Source: Actinomadura macra NBRC 14102
GTDB lineage: Bacteria > Actinomycetota > Actinomycetes > Streptosporangiales > Streptosporangiaceae
DNA: 64,000 nucleotides
Assembly (NCBI RefSeq): GCF_001552215.1
Contig: NZ_BCQT01000010.1
Span: 124,001-188,000 of the forward strand
Reading direction: 5' to 3'
Of the stretch, positions 1-8,251 are shown piece after piece (the first letter of the stretch is position 1; every line of letters starts with the position of its first letter). The notes under the pieces were generated by a model that saw only the letters and a program-made list of their open reading frames with translations, made no database searches and was not told where the DNA came from. The position numbers and the translations under genes were made by a program.

Positions 1-11
1 CCCAGAACCCC

Positions 12-782
12 ATGCCGGGGCCGCCGCAGGGCCCGACGCCGGGGCCGGTGCCGCCTCCGTGGGCTCCGTCACCGCAGGAGCCCATCCCGTGGCCGCCCGC
101 GCCGGCCGACCACACGACGCCGATGCCGCCGGCAGGGGAGACCTCGATCCCGCTCTCCCCGGAGCCTTGGTCGGAACCGGCCATGTGGCAGCCACCGGCG
201 CCCGCGAAGAAGAGCAAGCAGCCGTACCTGCTGATCGCGGCGGGCGTCCTCCTGCTGGCGGGCGTCGCGCTCGGGATCGTGCTGTGGCCGAGCGGGCCCA
301 AGCCGAATCCGGCCGCCGGCAACACGGGCACGCAGCAGAGCCCACGCATCGCCGCCGACAGCACGAGCGGCTCCCCCACCGCCGACGGCGACCTCACCGA
401 GCAGGCCGGGGTGGTGAACGAACTGCTCAAGGAGATGTCGGGTACCCGCTCCGACCTCGGCTCGGTGGTGACGGCGGGCTGCGGCACGACCGGGCTCCAG
501 CGCATCCGCGACCAGCGCCAGGAGCAGCTCGGCAAGGCCCGCGCGCTGGAGGTGAGCGCCTTCGACGACGGCGACGCCCTCAAGGACGCGCTGGTCCGCG
601 CCTTGGAGGCGTCCGTCGCCTCCAACCGGCGCTACCTCGCGGTCTCCCCCGGCTGCCCGTCCGACGACGAGGTCCAGAGCCTCAACCAGGAGGCCAGCGA
701 CGCCAAGAGCGAGTTCATCCGCCTCTGGACGCCGATCGCCGAACAGGCCGGCCTGGACCCCCGCAGTGAGGGCCAGATCTGA
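12..782 (+). CDS. Single-pass membrane protein, Pro-rich N-terminus (5' end may lie outside the window)
   Basis: I do not recognise a named family. Residues 1-65 are Pro/Ala-rich and probably cytoplasmic and disordered. A short basic stretch (AKKSKQ) precedes one strong hydrophobic segment at about residues 71-92, so the protein is probably anchored with its C-terminal part outside. A Ser/Thr/Gly linker leads to a helical domain of about 130 residues containing two Cys (GCG and GCP contexts) that could form a disulfide. The reading frame stays open to the left edge, so the true start may be further upstream. The gene converges on the HerA-like gene with only 18 bp between stops. The layout (Pro-rich tail, one membrane helix, outer domain) recurs in the proteins at 22877 and 34645. 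Confidence 0.6.
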   Translation: MPGPPQGPTPGPVPPPWAPSPQEPIPWPPAPADHTTPMPPAGETSIPLSPEPWSEPAMWQPPAPAKKSKQPYLLIAAGVLLLAGVALGIVLWPSGPKPNPAAGNTGTQQSPRIAADSTSGSPTADGDLTEQAGVVNELLKEMSGTRSDLGSVVTAGCGTTGLQRIRDQRQEQLGKARALEVSAFDDGDALKDALVRALEASVASNRRYLAVSPGCPSDDEVQSLNQEASDAKSEFIRLWTPIAEQAGLDPRSEGQI

Positions 783-800
783 CCCGGTCCAGGCCGGCGG

Positions 801-3800
801 TCATCCGCTCTCCGGCTCGGGGTTGAGGAAAGGGAGGGCGGCGGACGTGTCCTCGAAGGGGTCGATGAAGCGGTCCGCCCAGCACAGCACCGGTTCCAGC
901 CACGGGGTGACCCGCATCGTCTCGGCGACGTGCTCGATCCGCTCGTCCTCGTCGAAGCCGAGCGCGACGACCGGCAGGTCGCGGAAGAAGCCCGCGTGGT
1001 CGTCGTCGCCGTACAGGGCGGTGAGGGCGAGGGGCCGGTTGCGTTCCAGCTCCATCGACAGCGGATGGCGGCGCAGCGCGTGGAGGCGGTGGCCGAGCCT
1101 GGCGTCCGGCGGCTGCTTCAGGCCGGGCAGCGGGTAGTCCAGGGGCGGCGCCGGGGTGTGCTTGTCGGGGACGCCCTCGCCGTACGGGAAGAGGCGATCC
1201 ATCTCGTGCAGCCACCGCACCTGCGGGATGACCCACGCCGGGCCGGGCGCGACGCCGGAGGCACCACCGCCGAGGAGCCGCTGCGCCACGTCCGCCGCGG
1301 TGCCGGTGAGGTCGGACGGCGGGTAGGCGGTGCGCAGCGCCCGCGAACGGCGGGACACGGCGCGTTCCAGGACGGTCGCGAGCGCGCACTCGCGGAGCCT
1401 CGGCGCGAGCCGCGACCAGCCCCGGGCCAGGTCGGGCGGGACGGCGGGCAGCGGACGGTTGGCGACGTGCGCGAGGACGAGCGTGTCCGCCCAGAGCCGC
1501 AGCCAGCCCCAGTCGGGGTTCACCGCGACGAGGTCGGCCTCGCGCAGCTCGTACAGTGTGCAGGCGCGGCCGGAGCGGCACTCGCAGCCGCAGGCGGCCG
1601 AGCGGCGGCCGTCCACCGGGGGCGGCGGGCCCGGCAGCTCCGCCTCGCGGCCCTCGCCGAGCGGAACCCGGACGCGCAGCGGGCGGTCCATGCCGTCGGC
1701 GAACACGGCGGCGACGCCCGGGCGCAGCGACACGACCTCGCGGGACTGGTCCTCGTCCAGGTTCATGGCCGCGCCGACCTGGTACCGGTCGTCGTGGGCG
1801 GGCAGCCGGTGCACGACCTTCAGCGCGGTGTTCTTGATCACATCGGGGACGAGCTTGGTCGGGATCTGCTCGGCGACGATGATGCCCTCGCCGTACGCGC
1901 GGATCTCGGCGAGCATCCCGGCGAACAGCTCCACGGCGTGCGAGCTGGTGCGCTCGGGCCCGCGGTTGCGCAGCAGCCGGTGCGCCTCCTCGATCACGAT
2001 GACGTGCCGCAGCCCGGGTCCGCCGCGTTCGGCGCGGTCACGGCGCCGCTCCCGCATCCGCAGGTGCTCGACGATACGGATGATGAGCGTGCCCATGAGG
2101 AACGCCTTGTCCTCGTCGTTGGCGACGTCCTCGATGGCGAGGACGATGTTGTCGCGCAGCATGCCGCCGATGTCGGCGGGGTGGCCGCCCTCGAAGAACC
2201 GCCCGGCCGAGCCGATGCGCAGCGAGCGGAGCCGCACGTCCACGAAACCCTGGACGTCGGCCATCAGCTCGCGGCCGTACCCGACGTCGGAGATGACCTG
2301 GAGCGCCGCGTTCTGGAGCTGCTCCAGCGTCGGGACGGCGGGCTCGATCAGCGAGCCGGGCACGCCCGCGCCGGTCACCACGTCCCAGCCGTTCGTCTCG
2401 TACACCCGCTGGAGGGCCTGCGCCATGATCTGCGGGAACGGCTCCTCGGCGTCGAACGCGGCCTGGAACAGCGCCCGGACCATGTCGATGTGCGCCTGCA
2501 CCGGGTAGCCGGGCTCGGGCGCGAGCGGGTTGACCGACAGCGGCACCGACGCCGGGTCGGACGGGTTGACGACCGTCACCGGCCCGCCGAGATCCTCGAT
2601 GCGCCCGGCCATCGCCGCGTACTCCGACTTGGCGGGTTCGATCGCCAGCCACGGGATCCCGGCGCGGGTGAGCTGCTCCAGCAGGTGCCGGACGGTCTGC
2701 GACTTGCCCGCGCCCGTCGAGCCGGTCACGAACACGTGCCGGTTGATCGTGGAACGCGGGACGGTGAGCCGCCCGACCTGCCGGTCCTGGCCGTCCAGGA
2801 TGGCGCCGAGCTCGATCCGCGCCGTGTCCCCCGGCGCGGCCGGGCCGCCGGGCGGCGGGGCGTCGGTCTCCGAGGTCACGTCGAAGTACCCGGCGTCCAG
2901 GACGCGCAGCCCCGGCACCTCGCGGCGGGGCAGGCCCGCGAGCGCGGCGAGGGCCCCGGCGGTCGCGACGAACGGGAAGCGCTGCTCGGACTCGGCCGCC
3001 GGGCGCAGCGGCGCGGGTTCGGCGCCGGGCCGCAGCATCTCGCCGAACGAGCCGCTGCCGTGCCCGGACCTGAGCCGGTACGGGTGGTGTCCGAGCTCCA
3101 TCGACCCGACGAGCACCGGCGCGATCTGCCCCAGCTCCTCCTGGGTGGCGGCGCCCGCGACGACCCGCACCTGCCAGAGCCCGGCCTCGCGGAACGCGTC
3201 CAGCTCCGCGAGCCGCTGGTCGGCTCGGGTGACCGACAGCCGTGCCTGCTCGTCCTCGCCCCGGCGCAGCATCCGCAGCTCGTGGTGGAGTTCGCGCATC
3301 TCGGCGTCGATCAGCCGTTCGTCGCACGGGTCGGCGACGACGAACCAGCCGAACGGCCGCTCCATCAGGGTCACGAGCGTCGACTCGAACAGTCCGGGCC
3401 CGGCGTCCACCGCGCCGACCTGCGGGGCGAGGCGGCCGGGGCAGCGCGTCCAGGCCATCCGTTCGGCCTGCCGCAGCCAACCGTCCCCAGCCGGGACACC
3501 ACGGGCGCCGCTCGGGAACAGCAGCCCGTGCGCCTCGCCCGGCGTCTGGCCGTGGGCCCCGGGGCCGCCGATCGGACCGGCGTTGGTGATCAGCTCCAGT
3601 GGCGCGCCGCCGCCCGCCGACAGCCAGCCGACCACGAACGAGCGGCCGAGGCCGGCCGCCGACAGCGCGGCGGGCAGCACGCTGACGAAGTCCCATTCGG
3701 CGGACGCGCCGCGCTGCGGCGCGGGGATCGCCTGGATCCGGTACCAGGGACCGGGCAGCGCGAACGGCTCCCCGCCTTCGGCCTGCCGGTCCGACGGTGC

Positions 3801-3983
3801 CCTCGGCGGGACGTCCGGCACACGCCCGCCGGAGGACCGCATCCCCGGGGGCGGCGACCCGGGAGGCATCCCCGGTGCCCGTCCGAACGGCATCCCTGGG
3901 GGCGTCGAACCTGGGGGCATCACCCCAGCATCCTTACGCGCCGGCCGCCGCCGCGCCACCGTTCTGCCTTTTGGCGGGCCCAT
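801..3983 (-). CDS. HerA/DUF87-type ATP-binding protein
   Basis: A FtsK/HerA-superfamily ATPase, probably a hexameric DNA or protein translocase. A Pro/Met/Gly-rich N-terminus (about 90 residues) is followed by an N-terminal domain and the P-loop GSTGAGKSQT. The Walker B-like segment VIVIEEAHRLL and the downstream IIVAEQIPTKL stretch are typical of the HerA central domain. After the ATPase core comes an unusual cysteine group, C-x-C-x-C-x5-C at about residues 798-808, then a helical C-terminal region of about 250 residues. The start is uncertain: ATG at 3983 has no clear ribosome site, and ATG at 3920 sits after an AAGGA/GGGG stretch. It lies 31 bp (or about 95 bp) downstream of the 711-residue gene, so the two are probably co-transcribed. 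The physiological role is unknown. Confidence 0.8.
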   Translation of the reverse strand: MGPPKGRTVARRRPARKDAGVMPPGSTPPGMPFGRAPGMPPGSPPPGMRSSGGRVPDVPPRAPSDRQAEGGEPFALPGPWYRIQAIPAPQRGASAEWDFVSVLPAALSAAGLGRSFVVGWLSAGGGAPLELITNAGPIGGPGAHGQTPGEAHGLLFPSGARGVPAGDGWLRQAERMAWTRCPGRLAPQVGAVDAGPGLFESTLVTLMERPFGWFVVADPCDERLIDAEMRELHHELRMLRRGEDEQARLSVTRADQRLAELDAFREAGLWQVRVVAGAATQEELGQIAPVLVGSMELGHHPYRLRSGHGSGSFGEMLRPGAEPAPLRPAAESEQRFPFVATAGALAALAGLPRREVPGLRVLDAGYFDVTSETDAPPPGGPAAPGDTARIELGAILDGQDRQVGRLTVPRSTINRHVFVTGSTGAGKSQTVRHLLEQLTRAGIPWLAIEPAKSEYAAMAGRIEDLGGPVTVVNPSDPASVPLSVNPLAPEPGYPVQAHIDMVRALFQAAFDAEEPFPQIMAQALQRVYETNGWDVVTGAGVPGSLIEPAVPTLEQLQNAALQVISDVGYGRELMADVQGFVDVRLRSLRIGSAGRFFEGGHPADIGGMLRDNIVLAIEDVANDEDKAFLMGTLIIRIVEHLRMRERRRDRAERGGPGLRHVIVIEEAHRLLRNRGPERTSSHAVELFAGMLAEIRAYGEGIIVAEQIPTKLVPDVIKNTALKVVHRLPAHDDRYQVGAAMNLDEDQSREVVSLRPGVAAVFADGMDRPLRVRVPLGEGREAELPGPPPPVDGRRSAACGCECRSGRACTLYELREADLVAVNPDWGWLRLWADTLVLAHVANRPLPAVPPDLARGWSRLAPRLRECALATVLERAVSRRSRALRTAYPPSDLTGTAADVAQRLLGGGASGVAPGPAWVIPQVRWLHEMDRLFPYGEGVPDKHTPAPPLDYPLPGLKQPPDARLGHRLHALRRHPLSMELERNRPLALTALYGDDDHAGFFRDLPVVALGFDEDERIEHVAETMRVTPWLEPVLCWADRFIDPFEDTSAALPFLNPEPESG

Positions 3984-4014
3984 CGCGTGGCGGCCGTCCT
4001 TACGACGGCCGCCG

Positions 4015-6150
4015 CTACGAGGGGCCGGCCTTGTGGCGGCCGTTGGGCTTGCGCGGCGGGACGATGCGCGGCCCGCGCGTTCCCGCGCCCCGGGGCAGGG
4101 CGTGGCGCGGGCGGGGGTTCTCGGTGAAGGGCCGCGCGGACGGCGGATCCGTGTTGTCCGGCGGTGGGGGCGCGACGTCCGGTTCCGGGGCGGCGGGCTC
4201 GTCCTGGAGCCGCTGCTGCTCGCGGATGTACTCCTCGAACTCCATCGAGTGCGCGGTCGGCAGGGTGATGATCCCCGGGTTCGCGTCCACCAGCAGGATG
4301 CGGCGGCCGGTGGCGCCGGAGTGGGTGAAGACCATGGCGGTCGGCGGCAGTTCCTGGAGCTGCGGCGGCTCGACGAGCAACTCGCGGTAGCGCTGCTTGT
4401 CGGCGCGGCGCGGGGTGACGGTGCGGCCCCAGGAGGTCGCGGAGCTGATGCCCTCGACCAGCGCCGTGTCGTCGGCGGCCGGGGCTGGCAGCGGCGACCA
4501 GGCGGGGTCGGTGAGGCCGTCGCCGCGCAGCCGCGCGTAGGCGACGGTGCTGGCGTAGGTCTCCGCGGCGATGTCGAAGAGCGTCTCGCCGGCGGAGTCG
4601 GTGATCTCGGCGACGAGCAGGCGCTGGTCGGCGCCGATGTGCTCGGCGGCGACGCGGGCGTCCTCGGGGTTGCCGAGACGCATGAAGCCGACGGCGGCGT
4701 GGCCGCGCCGGCCGAGCCGCTCGCGGACGTGCTGCGGAATGGACCGGTACATCAGGACCAGGCCGGTGCCGGTGGCCTCACAGGCGTCGATGAGCCGGTC
4801 GAGGACGTCGCCGCGCAGCTTCTCGGCGCCGCAGAGGAAGAGGGTGTGGTCCCAGTGGCCGCCGGGCGGCGCCTCCCGGATGCGGTGGGTCAGCGCCGTC
4901 GTCACGTAGGTGCCGAGGACCCGGTTGGTGAGGACGCCGGCGCGGCGGTCCATGGAGACGACGTGCAGCCGGGACGGCGGCAGCCGCACCTGTTCGGTGG
5001 CGAGCTTTTCCAGCTTGCGGAGCTGCGCCTCCAGGGCCCAGGCGCGGCGGACCACGATGCGGTCGGTGGCGTCGCGGCCGAACAGGGTGGCGATGCGCTC
5101 GTGCTGCTCGTCGGTGAGCAGCCCCTTGCGCAGGTCGTCGCGGGGATCGCCGACCTGGGCGAGGACGCGCAGCGCCGCGGTGATGCGGGGGATCGTCGCG
5201 TCCGGGCCGAGCACCTCGATGAGGCGCTCCAGGATCGAGTTGTCGAACGACAGGTCGCGGGTGCCGCCGTGCTCCTCGCCCGCGCTGACCACCAGGGACA
5301 GCACGTCCGCAAGGGCCTCGGGGTTCAGGCCGCGGGTGACGTCCAGGCGGGGCAGGTCGGCGGGCAGCACCCACACGAGGGGGTCGTCGCCCCGGTCGGC
5401 GGCGAGGCGGAGCAGGTCGTGCGCGACCGCGCCCTCGGACAGGTCGATGACCGTGAGTCGGGCGCCCGCGGCGAGACGGGCGGCGCCCATGGTGGTGACG
5501 GCGGCGGACCATCCGGCGAGCGTGCCGCCGACCACGTCGACGCGGTCGACGCCGGGCGGGACGGCGACGGGGTACCACTCGCGCTGGCTCTCGTAGGCGG
5601 AGTGGCGGCGTTCCCATTCGGCGCGGGCCTCGTCGTAGGCTCGCGCCGCCGCCGCGTGCTCGCGGTCGCGGGCCGCGCGGTCGCGTTCGCCGCGCTCGCG
5701 TTCGGCGGCCAGCCGCTCGCGGACGCCCCGCTCGTCCCGCCACAGGGCACCGCCGGTGATGCCGAGGATGACGGCGCAGGCCAGGAGCGCGACCCCGGCG
5801 AACGCCCACGGCAGGAGGCCGACCAGACCGCAGACGAGGAACAGCACGACGCCGACGATCGTGCCGCCGGCGGCGATGCGCAGCGGGCGCGCGGCCATGT
5901 GCTCGCCCGGCCGCCGGGCGGGCGCGGGCACCGCCGTGGGCCGCCCGTCCTGCTCAGGCAGGCCGGGCGGCGGCCCGGGATCCGGGTGCACCTGCGCGTA
6001 GCGCCAGCCCACGTAGACGCGGTCGGCCTGCGTGAGCCTCGCCCTCGCGGACCCGCTCGCCCTGTCCTTCACGTCGAGAGACCCCTGGGTGTTGCGGGAT
6101 GAGGAGGAACTCCTGGGGGTTGGTTGCCGGGTTGGTTTCTTACCAGACAC
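4015..6150 (-). CDS. Membrane-anchored FtsK/HerA-like pseudo-ATPase
   Basis: No characterised family is recognised with certainty. A Ser/Arg-rich N-terminus is followed by a double hydrophobic segment at about residues 92-135, then a charged coiled coil at about 140-185 rich in Glu, Arg and Ala. Next is an alpha/beta domain that begins like a P-loop (GGTLAGWSAAVTTMG) but lacks the GK[ST] of Walker A. Further on, LFLCGAEKL and GLVLMYRSIP stand where Walker B and sensor strands would be. The C-terminus is acidic and Pro-rich. This is the architecture of an EccC/FtsK-like membrane ATPase without catalytic capacity, and it is followed directly by an intact HerA-like ATPase. I infer that the two form one complex at the membrane. 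GTG at 6150 has no ribosome site. GTG at about 6072, after CAGGGG, is an alternative start. Confidence 0.65.
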   Translation of the reverse strand: MSGKKPTRQPTPRSSSSSRNTQGSLDVKDRASGSARARLTQADRVYVGWRYAQVHPDPGPPPGLPEQDGRPTAVPAPARRPGEHMAARPLRIAAGGTIVGVVLFLVCGLVGLLPWAFAGVALLACAVILGITGGALWRDERGVRERLAAERERGERDRAARDREHAAAARAYDEARAEWERRHSAYESQREWYPVAVPPGVDRVDVVGGTLAGWSAAVTTMGAARLAAGARLTVIDLSEGAVAHDLLRLAADRGDDPLVWVLPADLPRLDVTRGLNPEALADVLSLVVSAGEEHGGTRDLSFDNSILERLIEVLGPDATIPRITAALRVLAQVGDPRDDLRKGLLTDEQHERIATLFGRDATDRIVVRRAWALEAQLRKLEKLATEQVRLPPSRLHVVSMDRRAGVLTNRVLGTYVTTALTHRIREAPPGGHWDHTLFLCGAEKLRGDVLDRLIDACEATGTGLVLMYRSIPQHVRERLGRRGHAAVGFMRLGNPEDARVAAEHIGADQRLLVAEITDSAGETLFDIAAETYASTVAYARLRGDGLTDPAWSPLPAPAADDTALVEGISSATSWGRTVTPRRADKQRYRELLVEPPQLQELPPTAMVFTHSGATGRRILLVDANPGIITLPTAHSMEFEEYIREQQRLQDEPAAPEPDVAPPPPDNTDPPSARPFTENPRPRHALPRGAGTRGPRIVPPRKPNGRHKAGPS

Positions 6151-6298
6151 AGAGTAAAGAGATTGCTGGGTTTCCGCGTCCGGTTCGCCGAACAGGGACG
6201 ATGATGACCAAGATGTGTCGTCAATCCGGTCACCACGTCAACCTGCGGGAAAGATCGGGCGTGGCGGTTCCGGCGGGTGGCCGGATCCGGCCATCTCG

Positions 6299-8251
6299 TC
6301 AGCGCGCCGGGGGCGCTTTCACCGGCAGGAACGCCTCCAGTTCCATCGTCGGGTGGGGATACTTCCAGTCCACGCTGTTGAACGGGATGTACATGCCCTC
6401 GGGGGTGTCGGCGAGGAAGTAGTTCCCGTTCCACTGGTTCGGGTTCGTCACGGGCGTCCCGGCGGCGTAGCGGGCGCCCAGCGGCTCGTACTTCACGTCC
6501 ACGCCGAACATGGCGTGCACGGCGGCGTCCACGAAGTTGTAGTGCTCGATGTTGCCGCGCAGGTGGGTGTCCTGGAGCGCGACGCCGTGCACCCGGTCGC
6601 GGGCGAAGTAGAGCGAGCTGAGGTCCTTGACGACCTGGTTGAAGTCGTGGGCGCCGTCATGGTGGATCAGCGCACGCGTCCCCTCCTCGGCCCGCAGGAC
6701 CCTACCGACGTACGTCGGCAGATCACCGAAGAACATTCGGACGCGCGGCATCGCTCCCGGGAAGATGCGGCGCACCCGCTCGCGAGCGAACTGGAGGTAG
6801 GCGGGGTTGGCGTCGACGAGGTCGAGTTCCAGCCCCATCGGCTCGACGCAGCCGGCGAGCACGGCGGACGAGCCGCCCATGAAGACGCCGACGTCCACGA
6901 CCCGGGTCAGGTCCCGGTGCTCGCGCTCGACGCAGCCGAAGATGTCGAAGTAGTGCTGCGCGCTGCACTGGTCCTCGTAGGCGAGACCCACGCCCGCGGT
7001 GCGGGCGGCGATGCGGTCGAAAACCGCGTTGTGCCCGGCGAAGGCGCCCAGGTCGGCGTGGTGCCCGCCGAGGATCTGGATGCCGAGCACGTCGTGCGGG
7101 TTCTCGACGCCGGGCAGGGCGGGGTCGGGTTCGAGGAAGGTGCCCCACCGCTCGTCGTGCATGGCGACACTCTCGATGTAGCCGGTCACTGCGGGGCTCC
7201 TTGCCGGGTCGTCGCTGGTGTCGCCGGCGCGTCCCGCCCGGAGACGGTCGATCTCCTGCTGCTGGGCCGTGATCGTCTCGACCAGCCGGTTCGCGTCGTC
7301 CGCGCGGGCGAGGGCCTCGTACTGGAGTTGCAGGACGCGGGTGTACAGCGCGATCCGGTTGTTCTCCAGGGTCGCGAGCAGGCCCGAGGAGGTGTGGGGG
7401 GCCAGCGCCTCGAACATCTCCGCGGTACCGGGCGTGCCCGTCCGGGCCAGCACGCCGAACCCGAAGACGGCCGGGACGATCTCGAACCGCCAGCCGCCGC
7501 CCTCCTCGTCCTGCGCCTCCTCGTCCGGTGCCGCCTCCCGCTGTGCCGTCTCTTGCTGTGCCGCCTCTTGCTGTGCCGTCTCTTCTAGGACGTCCTCGAT
7601 CGCGGTGAGGACGCCGTTGCGCTCGCCACCGGCGTGCCTGGCGACGGTGAACGCGCCGCCGCCGACGAACCCGGCGGGGGTGAGGTCGTCGTGCCAGATC
7701 GTGGGGCCGTCCTCCGCCGTGTCGGGGTGCGCGTCGCCGGGCGGGACGGCGGACGGCTGGTAGTAGAAGTCACGGCGACCGCAGGGCCACAGCACGTCGT
7801 GCAGGACGACCACCGCGTCCGGTGCGTTCCTCATGATCCAGTCGAGTTCCGCGCGGACGACCGGGTAGTTGTGGTCGCCGTCGAGGACGTACAGGTCCGC
7901 GACCGGCAGGTCACCGAGCACCGCCGGCGAGAGCCCTTCGACGAGGTTCAGCCGGGGATCGGCGGCGAGGACGGCGCGCAGCTCCTCGTCCGGGCTCGGC
8001 TCGACGCAGTGCACGGTGGCCCCGAGGTCGGCGTACAGCGAGCTGACCTGCCCGGACTCGACGCCGACCTCGACGACGGTGCGGATCTCGCGGTTGCGGG
8101 CGATCGTCTCGAACAGCTCCCGGAACACCGACATCGAGTGCACCAGCAGCGGCAGGCCGCGTGCGGCGCGGGCCTGCGCGTCCGGATCCTCGCGCGTCCC
8201 GGTCATGCGCGTCCCGGTCATGCGCGTTCCACCCTGAAAGTCATGAGCCAT
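6299..8251 (-). CDS. Two-domain class I SAM-dependent methyltransferase
   Basis: Two Rossmann methyltransferase domains in tandem. The first (about residues 25-190) has motif I VVEVGVESGQ, the acidic residue after strand 2 (HCVEPSPDE) and VLDGDHNY. A Gln/Glu/Ala-rich linker built from 15-bp repeats and a coiled coil (ANRLVETITAQQQ) separate it from the second domain. The second has VVDVGVFMGGSS, LDLVDANPAYL and a LIHHDGAHDF segment, resembling CmcI/Methyltransf_24 proteins that act on sugars or secondary metabolites. I chose ATG at 8251 because AGGAGG lies about ten bases upstream. It overlaps the end of the HAD-like gene by 11 bp, so the two are translationally coupled. It is the last gene of the glf operon, and O-methylation of a wall glycan is a reasonable guess. 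Confidence 0.75.
   Translation of the reverse strand: MAHDFQGGTRMTGTRMTGTREDPDAQARAARGLPLLVHSMSVFRELFETIARNREIRTVVEVGVESGQVSSLYADLGATVHCVEPSPDEELRAVLAADPRLNLVEGLSPAVLGDLPVADLYVLDGDHNYPVVRAELDWIMRNAPDAVVVLHDVLWPCGRRDFYYQPSAVPPGDAHPDTAEDGPTIWHDDLTPAGFVGGGAFTVARHAGGERNGVLTAIEDVLEETAQQEAAQQETAQREAAPDEEAQDEEGGGWRFEIVPAVFGFGVLARTGTPGTAEMFEALAPHTSSGLLATLENNRIALYTRVLQLQYEALARADDANRLVETITAQQQEIDRLRAGRAGDTSDDPARSPAVTGYIESVAMHDERWGTFLEPDPALPGVENPHDVLGIQILGGHHADLGAFAGHNAVFDRIAARTAGVGLAYEDQCSAQHYFDIFGCVEREHRDLTRVVDVGVFMGGSSAVLAGCVEPMGLELDLVDANPAYLQFARERVRRIFPGAMPRVRMFFGDLPTYVGRVLRAEEGTRALIHHDGAHDFNQVVKDLSSLYFARDRVHGVALQDTHLRGNIEHYNFVDAAVHAMFGVDVKYEPLGARYAAGTPVTNPNQWNGNYFLADTPEGMYIPFNSVDWKYPHPTMELEAFLPVKAPPAR
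7541..7585. repeat. Three 15-bp tandem units inside the methyltransferase gene
   Basis: Three near-identical copies of ctgtgccgtctcttg lie in frame in the linker between the two methyltransferase domains, with a weaker copy just before them. They encode a repeated Ala-Gln-Gln-Glu type pentapeptide, so copy-number change would alter linker length without a frameshift. Confidence 0.8.
8189..8233. repeat. 15-bp tandem units at the methyltransferase start
   Basis: Three imperfect copies of catgcgcgtcccggt. On the minus strand the units read Met-Thr-Gly-Thr-Arg, so the repeat lays down extra in-frame ATG codons just after the likely start at 8251. This makes the N-terminus of the methyltransferase repetitive and leaves secondary start sites available. 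Confidence 0.75.

Noticed and set aside
930..4127. Very long open frame on the plus strand opposite the HerA-like gene
   Set aside because: It mirrors codon positions of the real gene, has Arg/Val/Gly-biased composition with no recognisable domain, and is an artefact of the high GC content. The same applies to the long frames opposite 4015-6150, 6299-8251 and 8241-10928.
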